A stretch of 60,000 nt of DNA from Apostichopus japonicus (GCF_037975245.1 NC_092573.1:20679265-20739264); one strand, 5' to 3'; numbered from the stretch's first letter, positions 29,359 through 44,400 are shown. The notes: generated by a model from the letters alone, not told the origin. Translations and numbers: made by a program.

Positions 29359-29472
29359 ATGGATACCATCAAGAAGAAGCTGAGTCAACTAAAGGCCGAC
29401 AAAGAAAAGGCGCTTGACGAGAAAGATGTTGCGGAAGCGTCGATGAAGGAAGCTATGGAGAGGGTGGAACAG
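29359..29472 (+). CDS. TPM: Tropomyosin exon 1a (long isoform start)
   Basis: 38 codons from ATG (TTACTATGG context) to CAG/GTAAAA, phase 0. MDTIKKKLSQLKADKEKALD has the conserved N-terminal MDxIKKKxxxLKxDKExA pattern that forms the head-to-tail overlap of long tropomyosins. Confidence 0.97.
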
Positions 29473-32400
29473 GTAAAAAAAACACAACAGAAAAACTTGA
29501 TGAAAATATCATTGCATCTATAGTGGGTGCGGTATAGCGTTCAAATAATATACTTGACCTACATTGATAACCATAGTGTATAGACTTTCACTAACAACTC
29601 TATATATACTAACTGCAATCGGTGCCCATCTTGTCCGTATGAAGTTGAAAGTACAAGCATGTGCAGTGGTTCAGGAATAAGATGTTACGTACAGTGCAGT
29701 AATGGTTATGTGTTATATTGATGGGAGGTGTTCATGGGGGTTAGGACAACGCCAAGATATTTAGCAGGCTCAAACCATGCTCGCATTTTTCCCCCTTTCT
29801 TCTGAGGCGTCAAATATTCGGAGCACGTACCGCCGTGTACGGTGAGGTTAGGTATAGGTTCTCGTTTTCATTCGATTCCAGTATGTGCATCGCATATAGC
29901 TTATACTTGCCATTATGCGAGCGCGAAGTAAAAAGAATGCATTCGAACATTGCTCGAAGAATTAGCATAGCTTCGTTTCTTCAGCGTGAAGTTAAATCGG
30001 TTCTGATTGTCTACAACCTAAAGCATGCTTGTTGTTGCAGATAATCTTACACGTTGCACCCACCAACTATTCTAACACTATAGAGAGCTATTACGTAACA
30101 ACCGCAACGCCTTGATTCAGTATCAATTTGGTCACTAACGTATGTTGCATGTATATCGCCTACATCATGGAATTCCTTTATTCGATCGACGTCAATATTG
30201 GGACCGATCCTCTGCACAACTGAATGTCTTTTCGGGTATTTCCCGGTGCCGCGGAATGGGGATTACGTAATCATTAACGTGCAGGTATAATCGACTAAAC
30301 CTATCTGTGATATTGAATATATGTAGGCCTATCAACTGTTGGTGTAGGCTACATATTATTACTGAGTGGCCATAGATGTAAATAATTTGTCGCTGACGTG
30401 AAGGTAGTGGGGTGGGGGCTAGAAGGACAAAGGGGTTAGGAGGGGGAAGTGTTCAGAGAACGTAGAGCGGTTACCGTAAACAATGTGGTAATTAGTAATT
30501 CTAAGTTCTAAAGCAGCACAAAACAAGAACGTTTGGTGATATTCTATAAGCATGAATTGACAACAGAGGCATTAGTAAGAGATATAGGATACAACTTGAG
30601 AAGTCGGCGTTCCATAGGATGCAAGCAATTGCATTGAAGCAATTTCTCATAGTGAACTTGAATATACCTAGGTAATAGAAAACAATCTATTTTGAACGCC
30701 AAACCGCGAACAAAGGGAAGGAAATTGGTAAAGAATGCCTCAACAAAAACTCACATTTTAAGGGTAAGATCAACATTCGGATACAGTCGCGATACGTGTC
30801 TCATATCACCTGAACCAAATATAAATTGTGACGCAAATGTACTAATGAAGGTTCGTAGTCAAAATCGCTAATCAAGGGCATACTAGCATCATATGTAAGT
30901 AGTATAGCATTACTGTAAATCAATACAAGAAGCTAAACCAGTATAGTCCAACACAGACGTTTATATGGTGGGATACCTAAAACTTTCGCAAATGTGACAA
31001 CAACAAAAATAGGTTCGATGACGTTATCACTGACGACCTTGATTTTGTAATGGGTACGAGTGTAACCCTTTGAATGGCCAGAGATAAAGGTAAGAAATAT
31101 CACCTATAACAGAATGTCAGTGGTGAGACATCATAGGTTAGTGACGTCATAGACTTAGACTCAGTACAATACCAAGTAAATCGTTCCCTTTCGCGTGCCA
31201 CACATCATCCCTAGATAGCTTTAGGCATGTATCTTAGCAACGGGATAAGCTTTCAAGACGGGGAGGGAACTGCACCAACTTAAATTGTTGGCAGCCTAAT
31301 GTGGTTTTGTTGAAATGTTTAGACTTCGTTATGTCCATTTAACATGAGAATATTTTAGAAAGCCTATAAACGTCACTTCCGTGGCATCAACGGTGCAGTA
31401 AAGTCCTCGGTTCGACCTTGGTTTACAAGACAATGTAAGTTGTTAACTCTCTATATAGTCTACCCTCATATAGCCACTTACACCTGATACGACTAAATTT
31501 GGTATAAAAGATACATATGTGTACTACAGCAGCTAGAAACTTTCAACCACGTGACATCACCGGTTCAATGACGTCATCAGTTTATCCTCGTTTTGGCAGA
31601 CCATGTAAATTGTATCATGGAGCTATAAACAGATGTTTGTAGCTCCATGGTTGTATCCACTGCTCTAGCCTACCAACAGATAGCTAGCCTCTTACACTTG
31701 ATTAGACTTAATTTAGCATCAAAGCATACCTACGTAAAATAGTTACAAATGTCATCCTCGTGACGTCACGATACAATGACGTCAGCAGGTCAGCTATAAG
31801 GTTAGAAGTTACCGTTTACGAAGAGTCAACCACATACACCCTGTGTTTGAAAACCAAATAAGTTTGCTGTACTGATATTCCCCCCAGTCCCATGCAGTCC
31901 CCATACATTGGGATGTTTGTATGTATGTATGTATATGTGATCTTCCCGCAAGCAGGAACTCGCGAAAGAAGCCATGGAGGCTTATAGACTCGCAAGCTGA
32001 CCGAAGCCAATCTCTCGGCACACATCCATTTAACGTCCATGTCGGGAAGTTGTTATTGAACAACACCCTTGCCAGACGACACACATTGCTGTCGGCGGGG
32101 AATCGAACCGGGGATCTCATGACTGGGAGACGCCGGCGTTAACCACTAGGCTATACACTCCGCAACTATGTGACCACGTGATCATGACGTAGTGTTAGGT
32201 TTTTATTAAATCACGATTATCTTTTAAACTGAACAAAGATGCTACATATGACTTATCGTAAAGACCCCTTGTTGTACCCTCCTTGTACACGATCACGTAT
32301 AGTGTTATATATACCCCATGCATGGTAAGAATTCGCCTAACATTACGATACTTCCAGTACGTCACATATTGTCTCCCTAATTATGCACTCTATGTAGTCT

Positions 32401-35400
32401 AGCGGATATCCGAATCACTGGAAACTTCTTAAGCAAAAGGGACATCGCGTTCAATCGCATATTATTTTACGATGACATTGGTACAGTTTCAATGATCTAG
32501 TTTTAAATTAGCCTCGGTATTTGGACCAGAGCCATAAAAGACAATCAAGCGGTGACTGAAGTGATATCGATAACATTATCAATACTGTGTTGGCCTATAT
32601 TAGCAACAAGAACACGCCCACCTCAGGCTTTAAGAGCGCAGAGAATCTAATGAACGTGACACACAGATGTACAATAACTTACATGGATGTTACGTAACGA
32701 GTTGCTACCATAATTATTATACAAATAGGGTTTTTATTTTTTATTTAAAAAAAAAAAAACTTTAACTGATTAGATGCTTGACATATAGGTCAGATGATAT
32801 AATCAACACGAATGTAAATCGCCGGAATAAAAGAACGGGAGTTTGGGACACTTCTGCTCCAAGTTACCGTCCTATTGGATCCCACTGATAAAGCTTTTTA
32901 TGACGTCATGTAGGTGTGCATAACATGGAATAATAACTAATAAATAATAATAAAATCATACTTTCGGTGTCAATGAGCATAAGATAGATGAGAATACTCT
33001 TCACACAAGTAGCTGTGTAAAATATCGAGAGAAACTCATTTGCATAACCCAGAGACCCGGATGTCGAGATATTCACATACCATACATACCAGCCTGCATT
33101 CCATGACCATATTTTCACGCATGCAAGTGTAATGCCTACACATAAGAGTTTGTTCTACATATATATACACGTGTATGTAATATCCAATTGGTGTGGCACT
33201 GTATAATATTTTATCTGAACTTACACACACATCTGTAGATAACATTACTAAAACTAAACTAACATTTAATATATTAACATTTTTTTTTTTGGGGGGGGGG
33301 GGGTTTCTTCCGTAATTTGTTGGTGCTTTATGTCATAATTTTCGAACTGTACAACGCTTGTTTGTCTTTGGAGGTTTAGTTTATTTATAACCAAATCACA
33401 ACCGAACTCTGACCGTGCGTAAAGTCGTTTCAATGAATTGAAATTAAATTAAATTATATGGTAAGATGTGGTGAGTCGAACTTGAAATCAACCTCCTTTA
33501 TGGTGCATGCGTTTATATTATATATTACCATTATCATCATTATTACTATAGTTGTTATCGTGATAAGTTTGAAAATAATATTCTTTCGTCATTGATACTT
33601 GTTCCCAAATAATGAGAAATAAGGGAAATTATTTGCGAATAAAAATATCACGATGTCAAGGCCGGATTAAATTGACAGAAAATGAACTAACAAGTTTACA
33701 GTAATTTTCGAAGAAAAAAAAACTATAGCTAATTATGCATTAAGGAATTTGATTGAGGAATTTGATTTGTTCAATTCAGGTAGTTATACATAGTGCAATT
33801 TCGTTATTTCAATTGATCTATGTACATTTTCTTTCATGCTGTCATACCTAGTTTCATCAGATGATAACTTTTAAGTATAGATGCGTGAGCTATTTCGATG
33901 TTTCCCTGAAAACAGATATATGATTTTAAGCCTAATACTGTCTATAGCTGCATTTCTATGCAGTCCTTTAAGTTAATTAGAATAGGCTGCATGGTTACTA
34001 ACTGTTGTCATTCAAGTGTAGTGTTTAAACAACTCATATAATTTTGAGCATTTGTACACAACTTTATGATCCCGATAATTTTCATTGAAACGATCCCCGG
34101 TATACATGGTAAAACAGGTACCTCCACACAATTATAATTCCCGTTACACACTCCCCTCCTTTTTGTATGTATTTCTTCGCATATACACATGTGCTAATGA
34201 TCACTTCATTGTCACACTTTATATTGACGTTTCTCTCGTGTTTTCCCTTGTCAATTATAATTCCCGTTACACACTCCCCTCCTTTTTGTATGTATTTCTT
34301 CGCATATATACACATGTGCTAATGATCACTTTATTTTCACACTTTATATTGACGTTTCTCTCGTGTTTTCCCTTGTCAGGTAAACGATGAAAATAAAGAA
34401 TTGCAGACTCGCATCAAACAACTTGAGACTGAGCTGGATGATACCTCAGAGAAGTTAAACACCACCGTTATCAAATGTGAGGCTGCAGAAAAGGCTCAGC
34501 AAACGGTAGGTACAACAATTGGCGACAAATAATCCTATAGAGCTAGCTATATCTAGCTACTATAGTAGCTATATACTAGCTATAAGCTATACAAGCTATA
34601 GATGGCTATATACTAGCTATATAACTAGTCTATATACTGGGCGCCGAATTTGAAATGCCAGATATTGTTACTATTAATGCGTCTGTGTTTTTGTCTTCTT
34701 TTTTTTTTTGTCGAAAGGGAAGAGTTGGCCCAGAAACCAACCGAAACAAAGGTTATGGGTAAGGAAGAGGGGGGGGGGGGAGGTTGGTTTGGGAGGATGC
34801 CGCATTTACTTACAAGACCAGTGATCCCTTCCCCTTCCCCTCTTCTTCCCTCCCCTCCCGTCCGCAATTCGAATTAGACGGATAACCGATTACCTCTTTA
34901 TAGAGTACGATTAACTTACATCGTTGCGTGATGCAGCCTCAAGCTGCACATTGAACACGTGAATGAACGACCATATATGGGCTGATATGTGTGTGATGTG
35001 ACGGATTTTAGATGTGGTGTCCTATTGAAGGGGTGGGCGGGTGGGAAGGGGGGGGGGGTTAGAATTCAAAACCAAGTCGGATTAAACCGAAAGGATGGAT
35101 GACAATTTTCTTGATTGTAGGTAGCAGAAATACACGTTTAACACATTTCCCCGTCTCATTAATTCCGAGCAGAAGATTTTAACGTACAGTTTATAACGAA
35201 AGAGTCTGGAGAGTCCCAAAGTTCTCTCCTCCTCCATGAAACCTTTTTAAATTAATGTGCAGATCATGGAGTGAACTGATAAGTTTTACCAAGTATAATA
35301 GTCTGTGTTTGAACTACCGTAGATAATATGTGTAGTGTCTATGTTGAACCATGTGGCAATCATTCCTGCTTCAGTGAAAGTCTTCCTCCCCCCCCCCCCC

Positions 35401-38400
35401 ACCCACCCCACCAAAAAATCCGTCTTAACCGACAAGACCACCTAACAACATTTTCGAAAATGAAGGGAGAGGTTAGCCCAAACGGAAAAGAGAAATTGTT
35501 TACAATCCAGTGGAGGACTACAAATCAAACGCCTCTTTCTCCGCTTGAAAAAAAAAAAAACAAGCCAAAAACCACCGGGGAGACCGCCCCGCATTATCGC
35601 TGCAAAACAACAATATATATTAGTGTGTCATTGACATCCATAATCTTATTCAGTGGCCCGCGGTTTTGATCATGGAATTCCAGTCATGAGATCTGAGGCG
35701 CTTTATAACCCCAGTCGACATGAATTGAATACTTCCGATCCGTTTTCCGTATGTTATAAAGCAAACTATACTAATATGAAACATGTAGTCGGCAGAACTG
35801 AATGGAATCATTAATTTTTTCGTCAATTAACTCTTTATTTGTGACAAATCCGTAGAGAGCATCTTATTTTCGCTATAATGGTCGGTACTATATATATATA
35901 TGGCTTAGATTATTTAAAAAAAAACACCAATTTACGATCAATTACCGAACAATTTTTTAAAACAGCTGGTTTATGTATATGATACCGATACATGCAGGAA
36001 AAACAAAACATTTATGGACTCAGCAGACTTAGGTATATAATTTGATACGGTCCACTTCTTCATGGTTAAGTACCCGATTCGATTTGGTCAGGGTGATCTG
36101 TTGTTGTATGTCGTAAATAACTTCAGATTTGACGACGAGTGCGTCAACATCAGACCACACCCACTGGGAGGAGCTGAAATAATTGATTTGACCTGCAGAT
36201 AAAATATTCAATATTTTGTTGCAAGTTGTAACATATTTCTTAGGATTATATATTACAGGGCCTTTCCCGCATTGGGATGCAACAGGCAATTAGCCGCTTA
36301 ATAACATCTGTGAGAGTGTAGCGTATACCTTAGATGTTCGAAACCTACAGAAGAGCGCTTTAGGACAGCGGCCCCAATACTTTTGGGTCCACGACCCAGG
36401 ATCTTCCATGAGGATTGAACCACGAACCACACCCCCCCCCCTCCCACTTCAGATTTAATGTTTTGAAAGGCATGGACATGGATTTGCCGTTTAAAAAATA
36501 AATCCGGAAAACTGTAAATACATTTTTCAGCGTCTGAAATATAAAATCGCGGCTCACCGAAATGTTTGGACGACCCACTTTTTGGATGCCTTCAATAATT
36601 TGCAGACCGTCGCTTTAGAAATCATTAAACATTTTTAGTATGCTACAAGTTTGTGCCGATATTTGATTACTTCTAAAACCAATTGAAGAACAACGTATCC
36701 ACGTTGCAAGACGGCAAGGGAATGGGGTGGGGGGCACAAGACGAGAGGCAGGTGGTTTGCAAACCGGTCACTCTCTCAGCCGCTAGCGACACCAACTGCC
36801 GATAAATTCGTGCATTCTTGTGAAAACAATTCATATGAGGTCTTCATGAAATAAAAACAAGAAGATCAAAACACGCAAGAGGGTAGAAAAACAGTCTTTT
36901 ACATTTTCTTTAGAATTTGGTCATTCCTGTTACTGTTGGTTAGCAGAAACACCACAATATGGCCCACATGTGCAAAATTTTGACATTCTTAAAACAACTC
37001 CATCATCGAAACCTCTGATCAACAAATGAGTGCTCATATTACATCGGTGTTATAGATTGTTAAACAATCACAAGATCTGACCTCCCCGGTTTCCTTAATG
37101 ACCTTAAAAAGACAACTAGGTTTGACCAAAGCAGTTTATCCGTCTCATTAAATATAGGAACGTGCCACAATGTTATTTCGGAAACGTCCCTATAGGCTAT
37201 AGGACCGGAGAATGGCTTCGAATTACATGTATCAACTTTGTGAGGAAAAGAAAACAAAGTATAAACTTGGTCTCTGTAACTATTCTAAACAGACTCATCT
37301 GCGTAAAGATTCACTGATTGTGTAATTTTGTTTTCGCAAATTTGCAAAGTTGCAAAATAGTACACTCAGGTATATAGCTTTGCTCAGTGTAACGGCTTGC
37401 TGTGTTTTTCAGAGAAACCAGTCCCACCAATACAGTCGGTGAAAATGCCTACCAGTCCTTGTTTTAAAATGTTGCAAAGTGTAACTCTCTCAGGCTATTT
37501 CAGGTACGGGGGTCGAGAAGGTAGCCCTTTCTAGGCCAATGAAAATCCCATGCGATTTCAGTTGATTGTTGTAACCAAAGTTATAGAAACCTTTACTGCA
37601 GCGTGTATCATGAAAAAATGTGTTTTTTCTCTCTTTAAAGTTGGTGATATTTTGTAAATGCATTTGGCAACAGCTAAGTGAATGATCGTCATCATGACAA
37701 TATTCAGCTGTAAATGTTTTTATGTTCTTTATAATATAAAAATAATTCAATCACTTATACCGACATATAGGCAAAGAACATTTCTTCAAAACAGTTGCAG
37801 TTTGATGAAAATGTAAGTACAGGGAACTTTGACTATGCAAATGAATTATATTTCAAGGATAAATCAACAAGAAGAATTTAACAGGACAGCAAAGCACCTA
37901 CTACTGTGACCCACTTCCTGGAGAAAGGAAGCGTTTATACCCATTCAAAATAGGTTAAATTAAAAAAAAAAACTTAGGCTTCTAGTTTGAGGGATAAGAA
38001 GATTGGGATTTTCAACGAACAGTTTTCTTTTCTTTAAGATGAGTGTTCTACGTTGTCTGTCATCGGCCTATCCCTTTAAATTGTGCTTCTCTCCAATAAT
38101 GTGAATGTGTTGAAATTATTTGCCCCGCCCAAACAAACACCATTTGAATTATTGACGATAACCTGCCGGCTAAATTAATGATCATTGGTTTACTTACATT
38201 ATCATCACAGTCGGTCAATTACACTGTTTAAGATAACATCACCCAAGATGCAGCATGGGTACGAAATTACCAAACATTTGATCCACTCTCAACAGTAGTG
38301 TCCTTACATCGAGACGATGTCAAGTCAAAAGAGTGAGTATTGCTAAGTCCCTTTGAAAAGTCGGTTTATGATATGCCGCCTTCATACAGGTACTGACTGC

Positions 38401-41400
38401 AGCAAAGATGTATGACAGTAAAAACATTTTCTCCTGTGGCGTGGTCATTTCTAGAAGAGAGCCATCACATCAAGATTTCCCGGTCTTGAGAGTCTCAATT
38501 TGAGTCGGTCTCTGTTTGAAATACTCCTCATTTTAGTATTCAATCGATACTAACTGCTACGATCAGTTTACCTCGGTCAGCTAACCCCCTGTTTTTTCTT
38601 CTTCCACACACGGGCACACCCATTCAATGACGTCATGCACACTGCCTAAAGATTTAACGGAACGAAGTCTGCCGTGTCGCATTGTGCACTTACTCCCGCT
38701 GGAGAGTTGACGGCAATCATTGTATAGAAAAAAGTCAGCTTTGTCATTTGAAATGTGCATGCATGGTGGTGTAGGTGGGTGACACAGGGATATGGAACAC
38801 AGCCCACTGCACCGGTGACACGAGATGTGTGGTTTTAATATACCAAATCTGCGGAAGTCACGTATCCATTTAGGTATTTTACGTTTCCTTTGAAATAGGA
38901 AGAATAAGTTCTTTGTATAATTATTCAAGAAAAGGCAGTTCTTTTGTTTTCGCGAGTTAGCGATGTCTTCCACTATGGTATTATTGTGTCGTATAGAATA
39001 CCGAGTTTACGATGACGAATTATGACGGGTTCGACTAGGTAAATATATTATCGGTCTTTGTGAGTTGTATCAATGCGTCAAACAATAACAGTTTTAGTTG
39101 TGAATATATGTGTATTATGCAAAACCAAACTGCAACGAATCGATGTATACATGTAATACTTACATTTATATAGCACGGTTACTAAAAGGAGAGTGGGAGG
39201 GGTTTAATAAGGAAAGCTATATATAATAATGTCCATCTTCAAGAGTTCAATACCTGGTTGACTATACAATACAGGGAGAGGGGATTACGAGGGTTAAAAT
39301 TTCTCTTTTTGATTTTAAATTTATAATTGCACAACTGTTCTCACTGAGAGAGATTGGTGGGACACGGGTGGTTTTAGCGGGTCGAAATTATATCTCACGT
39401 GTCCTTTTGTTATACAAGAAATTACGCCACCTTTTTATCATCCACACGACCGGACCTGTTGGGAACCCCCCCCCCCCCCACACCTTCCCCTCGAAAAGAT
39501 AGGCTTCTCTACATGCTTAGCTTGCCTAGAAGTCGTAGTCAAACCACCGTCACTGCCGGGGGGGGGGAGGGGTCGTTGCCTTTCAATAAGGTGGTTGAAC
39601 GAGCCACAAAAAAGATGATATAGTCCTATGTTGATACAACTAAGTCAGAAGAGTATCAAGAATTGTCATGTTATTAACTCCTTTAAAAAATCAATGTTAT
39701 TCTCCTCCGTGACCTATACCGGGCTAACGATATGTGCATTTTGCGAAATAGAAGTGTTTAATGTCTAAACTGAAATCCATATTGAAATAGATCTGACGTC
39801 ATCGAAGCTTGCGGCTTAAAATGAATCTTTTCAGCTTTTCTTTACAGCGTCGTTCAGAAAAAGGAAGAGTACAGTAGTTGAGCATTTGAGTTTTGTCCAC
39901 CCTTCCTCCCTCTCCCCACCCGTATACCCCACCTAATTATTCCTGGTCAAAATATTCTTTTCTATCTGACCTACTGTGGTAAAGCTTTCATCTTCCAGGA
40001 AAATAATGTATGAATTTGAGTAATAGTATGCCCTTGTTGACGAGTATATTTGTAACACACAAGATGTGAACACCGATAACTGAATGTCTAAACATAACTG
40101 CTAGTCTAAACTTATCATCTGTATGCAGACCATTACAATATGTTCCGAGTATGGCTATTCGTCGGAAAGTTGGGCGTGGTTTATCAAAGACCACGCCTCC
40201 ATGTTGACTTGGCGTTATAGCAACAATTTTAAAAGAGATTGCCACACCTCTTATTATAGCAGTCACTAATTTAGTTCTCAGAAATCCGGTCTGGAATATG
40301 ACGAGGTATTAACGTTGGACACCCTTCAGGTAATCTCTACTTTGCGTCGCTTCACCGTTCTTTTGGATATGCTGGTGTTAACTATACATCATACCATGGA
40401 GGTTACCTCCATGATCATACCCGCAAGTTGATCATAGTGTTCCCCGTACAGCTCTATAGCCACAGGAAAGAGGATACTTGTTAAAGAGATAACGAGGGAT
40501 TAAAATGCAATGATGAATGTAAGGCATGGTTATGGTCGTAGTTTCCTTCCGAATTGAAAGACAGCAATAAACAAAAGAAGCAAAATTTAAGAATGGACTC
40601 TGTAGGCCTATAACTAAAAGGTCATTTTGTGATTGCTGAAGTTTACGGTGGCCATTTTCAGTTTACATGGCAACTGTGGCAACCGAAACGGGGGATAAAG
40701 TCAACAATAAATGCCCAACTTGCACTCCCAGCTGAGGTGTCCGTGAAATTTAGCATGAAAGGTTTCGGCAGTATACCACAGTATGTAGACATATACCACT
40801 GTACGATCCATCATGTATTTATGATGACTGAAATAATATTGATAGCACCCACTTACCATTAGTATAAGGAGACCACATGTTACTCCGATGTATTCACTTT
40901 TTTGGATAAGGGTAGTGAGGCGAGGGGAGGGGAGGGGTAACCTTTTAAGCAAAATTGAATGTAAGGAGATTTCAATTTATGAGATATAGATCTATATCTC
41001 ATAAATTGAAATAAACGGTCCCTACGATCGTTGTCCACCCATTTCAAAGTGTCTTCATGAAAACTTGCATCGGTGTTTGAACGCTAATATGGAATTTCCG
41101 ACCAAATTTGTATCAATTTTCAGTAAAATTAATGATAATTAACTTACCGCGCAAACTCGGGTTGAAATACACCTTTTCAGAAATGTCACCCAAGGGATGG
41201 GGTCAGGAAACTTAATAACGAACATAGGTAATTCTACTGAAACAAACTCAGCTCCATGGTCTTACAATGACACCATGGCAAGCATTCATTTGGATCTTAA
41301 TGGCATGTAGGGTGATGCAGCCTACCCCCCTCCTCCCCTCACCATTCAGCTTTCCTAAGCCGAATCTGACTAACGTACCTAAATTAATCATACAATCACG

Positions 41401-44400
41401 TCATGTAGCTCCATGTACGCTTTCCTGTTTGTGATGCAGATTTGAAATGTTGAACTCTGCATTCATCCTCGTGCTCAATTACTTCAACAGGTTGAGCAAA
41501 AAACAAAAAAAATTATTGATATTTTGCAATTAAAGGTAAACGTGATATTTGTGAAGCATTTACAATGAATATTGCCATAGAAACTCGTCAAGAGGTGCCG
41601 TGTGTGTGTCTGGTAAACATCAGAGATAACTAAAGCGTTAGTCATCAAAGAATCTATTAGACACGTTTTGCATATTCAACGATTGCCGTCCTCTTTAGCA
41701 TATGTAATTATATTTGACTAATTAATGTTGGATAAAGATCATATCAAAGAGTAAAACTTGAGCAAGAATTACAAACAAGTTGGAATGACTTCGACGAGGA
41801 AAGTAGATAGATTATGAAGAGCGTTGAAGGTTTAAGTGCTTAAAATGTCGCAGGGAGGGTGGTAATTAACAAGAAGATCAGAACCCGGTGGTTTCCTGCG
41901 CTTCACTGTGTAGGAAAATAGCCCAGTATCTTTAGTCACGTGACGAGTTCGGGGCCGCCCTGTGTACTTCAGCGTACGATACGTATATGGAAGGTTCTGT
42001 TATGCACAAGGCGTGCTCAAAGGACTGGCTTTACATATAGTGTATTACTCGGAACACTGTAACAAACACATTCAACACTTTGAGAAAATTGGAGTGAGAC
42101 GTTAGCAAATTTAGCAAATACGTGCATTCAAGGACTCAAACATATATTTTGCGATCTTCTTAATTAAACTGTATTTGCTGATTAATTTATCGTAGCCGAT
42201 AATCAACCACCTTGCTACCTGTGCAGATTCCAATATCCGCCTGTGCTAACAATACACTTAGTGTACGTACGACGCTTACTACATACACAGCCTCCTCTGC
42301 AGTTTGGCTTACGCTCAACAATTTTTTCTCCGTGGAATAGGATTAATAAATATCAGGAATAATGTCTTCCGTCGACGGATTTAGGAAGAAAATCCAAGCT
42401 TTAAGAAATGAAAAGGAGGAAGCACTGAAAGAAAAAGAAGATTCCGAGAGGAATCTAAAAGAAGAGCGAGAGCGGGCAGAAAAAGTAAGTCGAATACTAT
42501 TTTAATGGGCTGTGCCTCTTCATTATGCACATGTACATCTAGCCTACACGGTGTCATATCTCTCCCTGTACATTGTACACCCAAAATGGACGTCGGTACA
42601 TAGACTCTAACTTAGCGTCCTACCAAGCAAATCTCGTTTCGATGAACGAGTTACTGCGCAGATGTCTATTCCATCAACAGTATTTGTCAAAATTGTAGTT
42701 TGATTAATATGTATTTAGCCTAACGGTGTTTGCAGTATCAGCTGATGTTTTAGGTACTGTGTAGCCTGTTGGAATACCCGCGGAAGTAATTGAAGTTACC
42801 TATGGGCTCATCACAAACAAATCTCACACTGTAACTGTGTAAGGTGTAACTTCGGCACAGGCACTCTGCATACACTCAACTGGTTACAATTAATAATTCA
42901 ACAGTTTAAGTCATTCATTCGGTGTTTGGTTTGTGCAAAATGTTCGTTTATGCCATTAAAATAAAAATACGTTTTTGAGCAGTGGTACAGCCAGTTTCAT
43001 CAAGATGTAGGCAAACTGTGGGCTATGCAAAGTTAGTGTAACATTAATGACATCCAAACCTTTCCCCCTCCCTACTATGCCAAGCCTATTTAATCATGCA
43101 ATTGCCAAGTGAATAACAGCTAAACAATAAATGAGGGATCATACACATTATTTTTTACAACATTGTTAGCACTTGTAATTTGTGCAGGCTTTATGAAAAA
43201 TACCTTTTTTTTTAAATTGCAATAATGATAGTCCTCAACTATATTGTATTAATGGGTGGTTGATTGTAAAAGTAAATGTTTGTTTCATTGAAGCATCAAC
43301 TATGTTATTTTGTGTAACTGTAGATAAATAATAACCCAGTTCTGGAGCAAGGGGGAGGACAGATATATGGTAACAAAATAAGTAGTGAGGAACCAATTTG
43401 TGTTTTTCTTCATTCTTTTACAGTTCTTGAATATTCCTTGATTCAATGAACAAATTAGAAGCTCTGTAAAGTAACAACAGTATCTAGGACCTACAGTACT
43501 GCATTTGATATTAAGTTTATTGAACCTATGGTACATTATCTGTGGTAAAGGGGAAAAAAAACTTGATATCTGTCAGGAGAATTTATTTTATATACATGTA
43601 TGGCACCCATTACACTTGTGTGGGAGTGCAGTTCTAAAAGCTAAGTGCTCCCAGTGAGTTGTTTGCATTTAGTTGACATTTGACAGATATGTTTGTACTT
43701 ACATGGCTGTATCGGATATGCCAGTCTCAAGTTCAAATCTGATAACAGTCGTTATATTCATAGATTACTTTGCAGACCTTTGTTGAGTTTGAAACTTATG
43801 ATATCTGGCCAAGGCTCCAGTTTGCCCACATTTGCTGTGTTCTTGTACTCTAGATTAGCTAGTTTATATGAGGTTATGCAAAGGCATTTGAGACTATGGA
43901 AAATTACGTTTAGATTAAATCAACAAAAGTCTGTGACACCCAAAATGATGTAAAAGATCAAGGGTTCTTCCAAATCCACAATGTACTGTACAAATACCAG
44001 GAAACAATGACACATGTTCAAAGTTGAGAAGACTGCAAATACTGACGCTCTGTAGTGCATATTCGTTGGAGGTTTCAATGGTTTTGGTTGGGCTGGGAGT
44101 CAGAGTGCTACAGTAAACAACTGCAAAAGAAACCATATATATAACTATATTTTGCAATTGGTTGGCAATTTTAGTACAGTGACTACCAATTTTATTCAGT
44201 TCGCAGCATCTCATCACATAGATGCTCGTTCATACTGTATTAAACACTTGCAGTGTAAATGTGAAAGTTTCCAAAAAAATTGACTTTAATATTAATTCAT
44301 TATTGGCATGTGAGCTTACTTTCAAGTACTACAGTATAGTAGGTAGGTACACTATCAAGCTACTGTGCTGTACATTGTAAATGAGATTTGAATAACCAAT

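Noticed and set aside
32090-32164. Functional tRNA gene on the - strand
   Set aside because: A and B boxes are present, but the acceptor stem does not pair, the anticodon loop is irregular and the sequence continues into a SINE body with a TACA tail.
36360-36600. Old hAT element starting CAGCGGCCCCAATACTTTTG
   Set aside because: Only one end looks like a transposon terminus; no matching inverted end or target duplication was found.
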